Below are positions 1 through 7,227 of a DNA stretch of 8,832 nucleotides, in pieces. A model generated the notes under the pieces. It was not told where the DNA came from, did no database searches, and saw only the letters and a program-made list of their open reading frames with translations. This DNA is from CAZFHZ01 sp964519015 (lineage in GTDB: Bacteria > Blakebacterota > Blakebacteria > Blakebacterales > CAYUVJ01), in assembly GCA_964519015.1 (NCBI GenBank), contig CAZFHZ010000132.1:1-8832 (forward strand), given 5' to 3'. The number at the start of each line of letters is the position of its first letter. Within the stretch, counting starts at the first letter, position 1. The position numbers were made by a program, and so were the translations under genes.

Positions 1-1
1 C

Positions 2-2083
2 ACCGTGGCGTTCGAGGACCATTGGTTCTTCTTCCATCCCGGAGTGAATCCGGTCGCCGTGCTCCGCGCTGCGATCCAGAACTTCAAGGCGGGCCGCGTG
101 GTCAGCGGCGGGTCCACGCTCACCCAGCAGGTGGCGCGCCTCATGGAGCAGCGCCCGCGTACCCTCCCGGCCAAACTCATCGAAGCATTCCGCGCCACCC
201 AGCTCGAGCTGCGGTTCAGCAAGCACGCGATCCTGGAGTACTACCTGAACCTGGCGCCCTACGGGGGGAACCTGCAGGGAGCGGCCGCTGCCGCCCGGTT
301 CTACTTCGGCAAACCGGCCTCGGCGCTGGGTCCGGGCGAAGCCGCCCTGCTCGCCGCCCTCCCCAACGCCCCCACTCGCCTGCGACCGGACCGGAACCCG
401 GAGGGGGCCCGAGCCCGGCGGAACGAAGTCCTCGCCCGCATGTACCGGCGTGGTGTCATCGACCGGGAGCGATACCTGCGCTCCCTGCGTGAACCGGTGC
501 CGGATCTGCGCCGGGAGGTCCCGATGCGCGCTCCTCACCTCGGGGACCTGCTGCGGTCGAGGCTGGGGCAGGACGCCGGCGATGTGCTCTCGACCATCGA
601 TCCGGCCGTTCAGGAATCGGCCGAACGACTCCTCACCCGCCACCTGGAGCGGCTGGCGGGCCGCGGCATCGGCAACGGCGCGGTCGTGGTGATCGAGAAC
701 GCCACCCGGGCAGTCCGGGCTCTGGTCGGTTCGGCGGACTACCGTGACGATGCCGCGTCAGGCCAGGTCAACGGTGTACTGGCCCCGCGCTCTCCCGGCT
801 CCGCCCTCAAACCGTTCGCCTACGCACTCGGCTTCGATGCCGGTCTGGTCACTCCCTCCATGCTGATCGAGGATGTGCCGGTCCGTTTCGGGAGTTACCG
901 CCCCCAGAACTACGATGAAACCTACCGGGGAGCGATCACGGTCACCGATGCCCTGCGCTACTCGATGAACGTACCGGCGGTGAACCTGGTCCATCGGCTC
1001 GGTGTTGAACGGCTCTACGCTTTTCTGAATGAAGGGGGTTTGAACACACTCGATCACCCGTGGGAGCACTACGGGCTCCCGCTGGTGCTGGGCGGGGGTG
1101 GGGTGTGCCTGCTGGAGCTGACCAACCTCTACGCGATGCTGGCCGAGCAGGGTATCTGGCGACCCTACCGGCTGCTGGAGCAGGACCGGCCGGTCCCGGG
1201 ACACCGGATGCTCTCTCCCGGTGCGGTCTATCTGCTCACCGAGATCCTGACCCAGATTCGCCGTCCCGATTTCCCGAGCTCCTGGGAGTCGGCCGTCCAT
1301 GTGCCGCGTATCGCCTGGAAGACCGGGACCTCCTATGGACACCACGACGCCTGGAGCATCGGGTACACTGGCGATCACACGATCGGCGTCTGGATGGGCA
1401 ACTTCTCGGGTGAGGGCTCCCCCGAACTGGTGGGCGCTGAAGCGGCGGGGCCGCTGCTCTTCGACCTGGCGACCGTGCTCGAGCACGATGGGAGCAACTG
1501 GTTCATGCCGCCCGAAGGCGTCGAGGAAATCGAAGTCTGTACTCTCTCGGGCCTGCCGGCCGGTCCGTGGTGCCCGGAGACGCGTCGGGTGTTCGTGCTC
1601 GCAGGCATCTCCCCCAATGCCCCCTGCGACATGCACGTGCACTGCATGGTTGACGATGAGAGCGGCTTCCGGCTGTGCCCCCACTGCAGTCCCGGACGGT
1701 CCTGGCACTGGGAGACTTTCGTGGAATGGCCGCAGTCCGTAGCCACCTGGATGCGCGAGAACGGCCAGCCCGTTCCCGGTCTCCCTCCGCATGAGCCGAC
1801 CTGTACGGCCACTACCGCGGGGGATGGCCCACTGATCCGGTCCCCGGCGACCGACATTCGCTTTGTGCTGCGTGAGGATGTCCCGCTCGAGTACCAGAAG
1901 ATCCGCCTGGAGGCTTCCGTGGTGAGTTCGGTCCGCACGGTCCACTGGTTCGTGGATGGGGAACTGCTCTTCCAGGGGGATCCCACCGCCCAGGTCTTCT
2001 GGCTTCCACGTCGGGGGCGGCACATGGTGGTCTGTGTGGACGAAGAGGGACGGAGCAGCCGCCGCGAACTCATCGTCGAGTGA
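2..2083 (+). CDS. pbpC: Penicillin-binding protein 1C (bifunctional GT51 glycosyltransferase / transpeptidase), 5'-truncated by window edge
   Basis: This is a bifunctional peptidoglycan synthase that polymerises lipid II glycan strands and has a penicillin-binding transpeptidase domain; it acts in the periplasm, anchored in the inner membrane. The reading frame is open to the left edge, so the N-terminal anchor and true start are missing. The GTG at 5 is not a real start, because the sequence opens inside the GT51 catalytic motif EDHWFFFHPG. Numbering from that GTG codon, the glycosyltransferase domain (about 1-165) also shows GGSTLTQQ (36-43) and ILEYYLNLAPYGGN (76-89). The transpeptidase domain (about 220-490) has SALK (nucleophile Ser266), SMN (320-322) and KTGTS (439-443). 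The PBP1C-specific C-terminal region (about 505-692) has CTLSG (512-516), a Cys/His-rich stretch and a final beta-sandwich with WFVDGELLFQG, like the BiPBP_C domain. In many bacteria pbpC follows an alpha-2-macroglobulin gene, which would lie outside this window. No terminator is visible in the 3 bp before the convergent neighbour's stop. Confidence 0.95.
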   Translation, partial: TVAFEDHWFFFHPGVNPVAVLRAAIQNFKAGRVVSGGSTLTQQVARLMEQRPRTLPAKLIEAFRATQLELRFSKHAILEYYLNLAPYGGNLQGAAAAARFYFGKPASALGPGEAALLAALPNAPTRLRPDRNPEGARARRNEVLARMYRRGVIDRERYLRSLREPVPDLRREVPMRAPHLGDLLRSRLGQDAGDVLSTIDPAVQESAERLLTRHLERLAGRGIGNGAVVVIENATRAVRALVGSADYRDDAASGQVNGVLAPRSPGSALKPFAYALGFDAGLVTPSMLIEDVPVRFGSYRPQNYDETYRGAITVTDALRYSMNVPAVNLVHRLGVERLYAFLNEGGLNTLDHPWEHYGLPLVLGGGGVCLLELTNLYAMLAEQGIWRPYRLLEQDRPVPGHRMLSPGAVYLLTEILTQIRRPDFPSSWESAVHVPRIAWKTGTSYGHHDAWSIGYTGDHTIGVWMGNFSGEGSPELVGAEAAGPLLFDLATVLEHDGSNWFMPPEGVEEIEVCTLSGLPAGPWCPETRRVFVLAGISPNAPCDMHVHCMVDDESGFRLCPHCSPGRSWHWETFVEWPQSVATWMRENGQPVPGLPPHEPTCTATTAGDGPLIRSPATDIRFVLREDVPLEYQKIRLEASVVSSVRTVHWFVDGELLFQGDPTAQVFWLPRRGRHMVVCVDEEGRSSRRELIVE

Positions 2084-2086
2084 ACT

Positions 2087-2926
2087 TCAGACCTCCGGCT
2101 TCGTACCCCCGTTCATCTTCCGGTAGGCAGCCAGGATGGTGTCCACCACCTTCCGGGGGGAATCGGTCACGACCATCAGATCGAGGTCATCGGGGGAGAT
2201 CTTCCCCTCAGCCAGCACTCGGCCCCGCAGCCATTCGAAGAAGCCCTTCCAGTAGCGCCGTCCGAACATCACCAGCGGGAAATTCCGGATCTTGCCGGTT
2301 TGCTTCAGGGTGAGCGACTCCATCAGTTCGTCCATGGTGCCGTAACCGCCCGGGAAGATCACATAGCCCTGCGCGTACTTCAGGAACATCGTCTTGCGGG
2401 CGAAGAAGTAGCGGAACTCGAGCGCCAGGTTGACGTAGCGGTTCATCTTCTGCTCGAAGGGGAGCTCGATGCCCAACCCGACCGAGACGGCCCCCGCCTC
2501 GGCCGCCCCGCGGTTGGCCGCCTCCATGATGCCGGGACCGCCGCCGGTGATGATCGAGAAACCGGCCTCCCCGAGCAGGCGGGCGGTCTTGACCGCCTGC
2601 CGGTACATCGGGTCGCTCCGCTTCGTGCGGGCGGAGCCGAAGATGGTGACCGCCGGTCCCAGGTCGGCCAGGTCGTCAAAGCCGGCCACGAACTCCCCCA
2701 TGATCCGCAGCACCCGCCACGGATCGGCCTGGATCCAGTCGTAGGGCTCAGCGACCGGCGCCAGGAGCAGATGCTCGTCCTTGGTCTTGCGCCCCGGTCC
2801 GGTGCGCAGCGCCGCCCCTCCCGAACCTACCCGGACCTTGTCCGGAACCACGGCCGGCCCGACCGCCTTCTTCTTCTGTCCGCCCTTCTTTTTCCGTCCG
2901 CTCTTCTTCGCTCCCTGATTCGCCAT
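2087..2926 (-). CDS. LOG family / TIGR00730-type Rossmann-fold protein (putative nucleotide 5'-monophosphate phosphoribohydrolase)
   Basis: The protein is 279 aa in the LOG ('lysine decarboxylase-like') family. Characterised members hydrolyse the N-glycosidic bond of cytokinin riboside monophosphates or other nucleoside 5'-monophosphates in the cytosol. Family hallmarks are FGSAR (96-100), GGGPGIMEAANRGA (128-141) and the signature PGGYGTMDE (192-200). The core, about residues 65-275, matches the longer bacterial subgroup. I chose the ATG at 2926 because AGGGA lies 7 nt upstream and it directly precedes the natural protein. The frame stays open to 3070, but that extension has no family-like sequence. 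The first 20 residues carry a Lys-rich tract (KKSGRKKKGGQKKK, 7-20) absent from the catalytic core; this could be a disordered nucleic-acid- or membrane-contacting tail. The gene converges on pbpC and diverges from the S9 peptidase gene. The family call is firm. The substrate is not known, and true lysine decarboxylase activity is unlikely. Confidence 0.9.
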   Translation of the reverse strand: MANQGAKKSGRKKKGGQKKKAVGPAVVPDKVRVGSGGAALRTGPGRKTKDEHLLLAPVAEPYDWIQADPWRVLRIMGEFVAGFDDLADLGPAVTIFGSARTKRSDPMYRQAVKTARLLGEAGFSIITGGGPGIMEAANRGAAEAGAVSVGLGIELPFEQKMNRYVNLALEFRYFFARKTMFLKYAQGYVIFPGGYGTMDELMESLTLKQTGKIRNFPLVMFGRRYWKGFFEWLRGRVLAEGKISPDDLDLMVVTDSPRKVVDTILAAYRKMNGGTKPEV

Positions 2927-3112
2927 CGGAACATCCCTGTTGGTCGAGCTGAGGTCCACCCGCTGACTGGGGACCGGTCGGGCCCGGATACCCAGGTGAC
3001 CGCCCCGGAAGGGGTAACGATACCACTTCATGCGTCCGCCGAAAGCAGCTAAGTTGGGTCCCGGCCGCACGTCACGAGCCGTCGCTGAACCCTTCCTGTC
3101 CAGGAGTCCGTC
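2927..3112. promoter_or_regulatory. Divergent intergenic region between LOG-family gene and S9 peptidase gene
   Basis: This 186-bp spacer must hold the promoters of both flanking genes. No consensus sigma70 promoter is clear. The best rightward candidate is TTCATG (3027-3032), a 17-bp spacer and TAAGTT (3050-3055), each with only three consensus matches. Two short palindromes, GACCGGTC (2972-2979) and CGGGCCCG just after it, could be operator half-sites but are also expected by chance in G/C-rich DNA. The ribosome binding site for the rightward gene is AGGAG at 3102-3106. Confidence 0.35.
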
Positions 3113-6040
3113 ATGATGCGCCTCCCTCTCCCTCGGCCGTCCGACACCCGTACCCGCCCGGCCTGCGGCCTCGCCCGGTGCCGAAGCGGGATCGCCCGGC
3201 TGGCCTTCCTACTGCTCCTCCCGGCCCTCCCGGCCCTAGCTCAGATCGCCCCAGGAGGGGGCAAGAAATCCCTCGACCACAGCGTCTACGACGAATGGCT
3301 GCGCATCTCGACCCAGAGTCTCTCCCCCGACGGTCGCTGGGTTCTTTATGTGCTGGCCCCGCAGGACGGCGGCGACACCCGGCTGGTGGTGCGCAATCTG
3401 ACCAGCTCGACCGAGCACACCATCGCCTGCGGCTCCGAGGCCCGCTTCAGCGACGACTCCCGCCATGTCCTCTTCCTGGTCGATCCGTCCGAAGCGGAGC
3501 GGGAGCAGGCCCGGCAGGAGAAGAAGAAGCCGGAGGAGCAGCCGAAGAAGGCGCTGGGCATCCTTCGACTGGCCGACGGGGAGCTGCAGCGCATCGAACG
3601 GGTCAAGAGCTACCGACTTCCCACCGAGAGCGGCGCCTGGCTGGCCTATCTGAAGGAGCCCGACCTGCCGGCGCCGGCCACCGGTGCGGCCGGGGGTGCA
3701 GCGGGATCGCAGGCGGAAGCAGTGGCCGGGCGCAAGGCGACCGAACTGGGGACCGACCTGGTGCTGCGCAACCTGGCCGGGGAGAGTGAGAGCATCCTCC
3801 CCTATGCGACCGACTACCGGATCTCCGACGACGGCGCCCTGCTGCTCTACGCGGCGGCCTGGCCGGACACCGCCCGGGACGGGGTGTGGGTCGTGGAGAC
3901 CCGCTCGGGCCGGACGACCGAACTGCTGACCGGGCCGGGGCACTACCGGGGTCTGGCCTTCGATGAGGCGGGAGCCCAGGCCGCCTTCCTCTCCGACACC
4001 GCCCACCGCGCTGAGAAGCCGTCTCCCTTCGCCCTCTACGCCTGGCGCCGGGGGGAGCCGGCCGCCACCCTGCAGGTGGACGCCGGGACCCCCGGGGTGC
4101 CGGCCGGCTGGTGGGTCAGCGAGAACCGTACCCCCTCCTTCTCCAAGAACGGCAGCCGCCTCTTCTTCGGCACCGCTCCGCGCCCCGCTCCCGAGCCGGG
4201 CGAGGGGGAGGGACTGAGCGAAGAGGAGAAGCAGGTCAAGCTCGACATCTGGCACTGGCAGGACCCGCAGCTCCAGCCGCAGCAGCTCCGCCAGGCCGAC
4301 CAGGAGCGCCGCCGCTCCTACCAGGCGGTCTGCCTGCTGCCGCGCGGCCGGGTGGTCCAGCTGGCCACCCCGGCGATGCCCTCGGTGGACATCCCCCGCG
4401 ACGGCGACGGCCCGCTGGCGCTGGCCGTGACCGATGTCCCCTATGCCATCCGCGACTCGTGGGACACCCCCTCCTGGAACGACGTCCATCTGGTCGAGGT
4501 GGAATCGGGGGCCGTCCGCACCCTGTTCACCGAGACGCAGACCCGGCCCTCTTTCTCGCCGGGGGGCGGCTACCTCTACTGGTGGGATGCGGACGAACGG
4601 GGCTGGTTCGCGCAGAGCGTCACGGGGGGGACGACCGTCGCGCTGACCGCCGACCTCCCCCACCCGGTCTGGAACGAGTTGCACGACACTCCCTCACCGG
4701 TGGGACCGTACGGCAGCGGTGGCTGGACGGACGATGACGCCCATTTCCTGGTCTACGACGCCCACGACATCTGGGTGACCGATCCGAGCGGGAAGGAGCC
4801 CGCCCGCTGCTTGACCGAGGGGGTCGGTCGGCGACAGGGGCTGCGCTTCCGCGTGGTCGACCTGGAGCGCGAGCGCGACACCTTCGATGAACGCGCCCCC
4901 CTGCTGCTCTCGGCCTTCGATGTGCGCACCCGGGCGGACGGCTTCTACCAGGACCGGGTCCGCGGATCGGGCGAACCGAACCGCCTGATCATGCAGGACG
5001 TCGCCTTCTCCACCCCGGTCAAAGCCGATGAGGGCGAGGTGCTCCTCTACACCCGCCAAAGCTTCATCGATTTCCCCGACCTGTGGACGAGTGATCGGAA
5101 CTTCCGCGACCCGCGCCGGATCAGCCGGGCCAACCCACAGCAGGACGATTACCTCTGGGGGACCGCCGAGCTCGTCCACTGGGAGTCGGTCGACGGAGAG
5201 CCACTCGACGGCATCCTCTACAAGCCGGAGGCCTTCGATCCCGCAAAGAAGTATCCGATGATCGTCACCTTCTACGAGCGCAACTCGGACAACCTGCACA
5301 CCCACTGGACCCCCGAGCCGCACCGCTCGATCATCAACTACACCTTCTACACCAGCCGCGGGTACCTGGTCTTCCTGCCCGACATCCCCTACCGGATCGG
5401 CTACCCGGGCGAGAGTGCCCTGAACGCCATCCTCCCCGGTGTGCTCAAGCTGATCGCTGCCGGTTTCGTGGACCCGGAGCGGATCGGGGCCGGCGGCCAC
5501 TCCTGGGGCGGCTACCAGACCGCTTATCTGGTCACCCGCACCAACCTCTTCCGGGCGGCCGAGGCAGGGGCGCCGGTCTCGAACATGACCAGCGCCTACG
5601 GCGGCATCCGCTGGGAAAGCGGCATGAGCCGCATGTTCCAGTACGAGCACACCCAGAGCCGCATCGGTGCCACCCTGTGGGAGGCGCCCCTGAAATACAT
5701 CGAGAACTCCCCCCTCTTCTGGGCCGACAAGATCGAGACCCCGCTGCTCATCCTGCATAACGACGAGGACGGGGCGGTGCCGTGGGAGCAGGGGATCGAG
5801 CTCTTCGTGGCTTTGCGCCGGCTGGGCAAGCCGGCCTGGATGATCGTCTACAACGGCCAGCCCCACTGGCCCATCACCTGGCCGAACAAAAAGGACTGGG
5901 CGGTGCGCCTGCAGCAGTACTGGGACCACTTCCTGAAGGACGCCCCCGCCCCGGTCTGGCTGGCCGAGGGACTGCCGGCGGTCGACAAGGGAAAGACCCT
6001 GGGCAAGGAACTGGTGCCCCCCCCGCTCCGGGAGCGCTAA
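3113..6040 (+). CDS. Secreted S9 family (prolyl oligopeptidase / dipeptidyl-peptidase-type) serine peptidase
   Basis: The product is a 975-aa exported serine peptidase with a beta-propeller followed by an alpha/beta-hydrolase; the fold typically admits short peptides. The start is set by AGGAG (3102-3106), 6 nt before ATG 3113; a second ATG follows at once. The signal peptide has a long basic n-region (1-30), a hydrophobic core LAFLLLLPALP (30-40) and a likely cleavage after ALA (41-43). Residues about 50-680 form the propeller, including a charged Glu/Lys insert near 125-145 and an Ala/Gly-rich loop near 185-205, both common in Bacteroidota-like members. The catalytic domain (about 685-960) has GGHSWGGYQ with nucleophile Ser797, HNDEDGAVPW with probable Asp886, and NGQPHWP with His918, so the triad is complete. 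FYERNSDNLH, with Tyr721 and Glu722, probably helps form the oxyanion or N-terminus-binding site. The acyltransferase gene begins 13 bp after its stop, so cotranscription is likely. Exact specificity (dipeptidyl, oligo- or acylaminoacyl-peptidase) cannot be read from sequence. Confidence 0.92.
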   Translation: MMRLPLPRPSDTRTRPACGLARCRSGIARLAFLLLLPALPALAQIAPGGGKKSLDHSVYDEWLRISTQSLSPDGRWVLYVLAPQDGGDTRLVVRNLTSSTEHTIACGSEARFSDDSRHVLFLVDPSEAEREQARQEKKKPEEQPKKALGILRLADGELQRIERVKSYRLPTESGAWLAYLKEPDLPAPATGAAGGAAGSQAEAVAGRKATELGTDLVLRNLAGESESILPYATDYRISDDGALLLYAAAWPDTARDGVWVVETRSGRTTELLTGPGHYRGLAFDEAGAQAAFLSDTAHRAEKPSPFALYAWRRGEPAATLQVDAGTPGVPAGWWVSENRTPSFSKNGSRLFFGTAPRPAPEPGEGEGLSEEEKQVKLDIWHWQDPQLQPQQLRQADQERRRSYQAVCLLPRGRVVQLATPAMPSVDIPRDGDGPLALAVTDVPYAIRDSWDTPSWNDVHLVEVESGAVRTLFTETQTRPSFSPGGGYLYWWDADERGWFAQSVTGGTTVALTADLPHPVWNELHDTPSPVGPYGSGGWTDDDAHFLVYDAHDIWVTDPSGKEPARCLTEGVGRRQGLRFRVVDLERERDTFDERAPLLLSAFDVRTRADGFYQDRVRGSGEPNRLIMQDVAFSTPVKADEGEVLLYTRQSFIDFPDLWTSDRNFRDPRRISRANPQQDDYLWGTAELVHWESVDGEPLDGILYKPEAFDPAKKYPMIVTFYERNSDNLHTHWTPEPHRSIINYTFYTSRGYLVFLPDIPYRIGYPGESALNAILPGVLKLIAAGFVDPERIGAGGHSWGGYQTAYLVTRTNLFRAAEAGAPVSNMTSAYGGIRWESGMSRMFQYEHTQSRIGATLWEAPLKYIENSPLFWADKIETPLLILHNDEDGAVPWEQGIELFVALRRLGKPAWMIVYNGQPHWPITWPNKKDWAVRLQQYWDHFLKDAPAPVWLAEGLPAVDKGKTLGKELVPPPLRER

Positions 6041-6053
6041 TGGAGAGATCGGC

Positions 6054-7178
6054 ATGAAGACCACCCCCCTCTCACCGGTCGACACGCTGTTCGCGAACGG
6101 CGGTTACCCGATCGAGTTCCTCCTCTTCTACCCCGGGGGACTGCCCGACGGAGCCATCCGTTCCGGATTGCGGAGACTCGCCCGGGCCTTCTGGCCGGCT
6201 TTCGGGTCCTACGGTGAAGGAGTGCTCCGGTCGGTGCCCTACCGGGAGGGGGACGTCTTCGACGAGGTGCGGGTCGAGGAGGACTTCCCGATCCGTCTGG
6301 TGGACCGGCCGGAACCATCCGATTTGCATCAGCTCATGCTCCCCTCCCTCCAGCGGCTCTTTTTCCTGCGGCTGATCCACTTCCACGACGGCGCCGCCCT
6401 GATCCCCAAGCAAAGCCACTTGGCCGGGGACGGCTACAGTTACTTCTACCTGCTCAGTATCCTCGCCGCCCTTTCGCGGGGAGGCGGCGGATTCCTGCGC
6501 TCCCTCCCGCGTTTGCTGGCCTTCCGGCCGCAGCACCACCGTTCGGTCCTCCTGCGGTCCTCGCTCACCGATGACCGGCTGCCGCCCCGGCCGGTGACGG
6601 AGGTCGAACGGATCGCCGTCGAAGCAATCCCCCGCCGCGAGGTCATGTCCGCGGTCCGCACCGCCGGGCGGGAGGGACCGGCCCGCATCTCCACCAACGA
6701 CGTGCTCACCGCCCGGGCCCTCCGTCACATCGTGGAGGAGCGGGGGGACGCGTTCGGTGCTCAGGTCGGGCTGACCATTCCGATCGACGTGCGCCGTCAC
6801 GTCAAGGCGTACGGCCGGCGGTTTTTCGGGAACGCCATCCAGTTGCACCGGACGGACTTCGACCGGGAGGCACTGCGGGGCCTCTCCGTCACCGAACTGG
6901 CTGCCCGGATACGGGCCTCCCTGCCGGAGATCGACACCGGATCGTACCGCGACTATCTGGCTGGTCTCGAGGCGGTGGCCCGGTCCGGTGACCGGTCGTC
7001 ACTCCGGCCGTACGACCCTGAGACCGGCTGCCTGGTCACCAATCTCTCACGTCTGCCGCTCGCGCAGTTGGATTTCGGAACGGGAGCCCCGGCTCAGGTG
7101 GTCCCGCTCACGGTGGGACGCCATTCCACCCTGATCCTGAGCCGGGGGGAGGACTTCATCCTGCGGCTGGCCTACTGA
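6054..7178 (+). CDS. BAHD-like (PF02458-type) acyltransferase
   Basis: The product is a 374-aa predicted cytosolic enzyme of the chloramphenicol-acetyltransferase-like/BAHD superfamily, which moves an acyl group from a CoA thioester to a hydroxyl or amine. Several BAHD landmarks occur in the right order: an N-terminal LSPVD (6-10), the catalytic HxxxDG as HLAGDG (His122, Asp126, Gly127), NDVLTARALRHI after the mid-protein crossover, IPIDVRRHV then FFGNAI (257-262), and DFGTGAP (340-346), equivalent to the structural DFGWG motif. At 374 aa it is shorter than plant BAHD enzymes (about 430-460 aa). No signal peptide or membrane segment is visible. The start is ATG 6054 with GGAGAG at 6042-6047, 6 nt upstream. 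It follows the S9 peptidase gene by 13 bp, so the two are probably cotranscribed. Other CAT-like folds (wax ester synthase, NRPS condensation domain) use HHxxxDG, but here the first His is Ser and the DFGxG and FGN motifs favour BAHD. The acyl donor and acceptor are unknown. Confidence 0.75.
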   Translation: MKTTPLSPVDTLFANGGYPIEFLLFYPGGLPDGAIRSGLRRLARAFWPAFGSYGEGVLRSVPYREGDVFDEVRVEEDFPIRLVDRPEPSDLHQLMLPSLQRLFFLRLIHFHDGAALIPKQSHLAGDGYSYFYLLSILAALSRGGGGFLRSLPRLLAFRPQHHRSVLLRSSLTDDRLPPRPVTEVERIAVEAIPRREVMSAVRTAGREGPARISTNDVLTARALRHIVEERGDAFGAQVGLTIPIDVRRHVKAYGRRFFGNAIQLHRTDFDREALRGLSVTELAARIRASLPEIDTGSYRDYLAGLEAVARSGDRSSLRPYDPETGCLVTNLSRLPLAQLDFGTGAPAQVVPLTVGRHSTLILSRGEDFILRLAY

Positions 7179-7227
7179 ATCCGCTCCGGCGGACTGGCCG
7201 GGCGGACCTCGCCCCACCGTCATCGTT
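7179..7227. other. Short convergent intergenic region, no clear terminator
   Basis: This spacer of 49 bp separates the converging stops of the acyltransferase and racemase genes. It contains only a tiny GC stem (CCGC-TCCG-GCGG) and no T-run, so I do not call an intrinsic terminator on either strand. Confidence 0.5.

Noticed and set aside
758..2023. Long open frame (421 aa) antisense to pbpC
   Set aside because: Composition is Gly/Pro/Arg-rich with no recognisable family motif. The plus-strand frame has the complete transpeptidase motif set. Long antisense frames are expected in G/C-rich coding DNA.
2927..3070. N-terminal extension of the LOG-family gene to an ATG at 3070
   Set aside because: The extra 48 residues do not resemble the family, and the ATG at 2926 has its own Shine-Dalgarno sequence. 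The extension would also consume most of the divergent promoter region.
3222..3239. Tandem 9-bp repeat TCCCGGCCC in the S9 signal peptide
   Set aside because: It only encodes the Pro-Ala-Leu repetition of the signal peptide and is too short to mean a mobile or regulatory repeat.
3236..4684. Antisense open frame (482 aa) across the S9 propeller
   Set aside because: It mirrors the codon structure of the S9 gene, has no domain or ribosome-binding support, and contains low-complexity Leu/Gly/Arg stretches.
4694..6085. Antisense open frame (463 aa) across the S9 catalytic domain
   Set aside because: The plus strand encodes an intact Ser-Asp-His triad. The antisense product has no recognisable motif.
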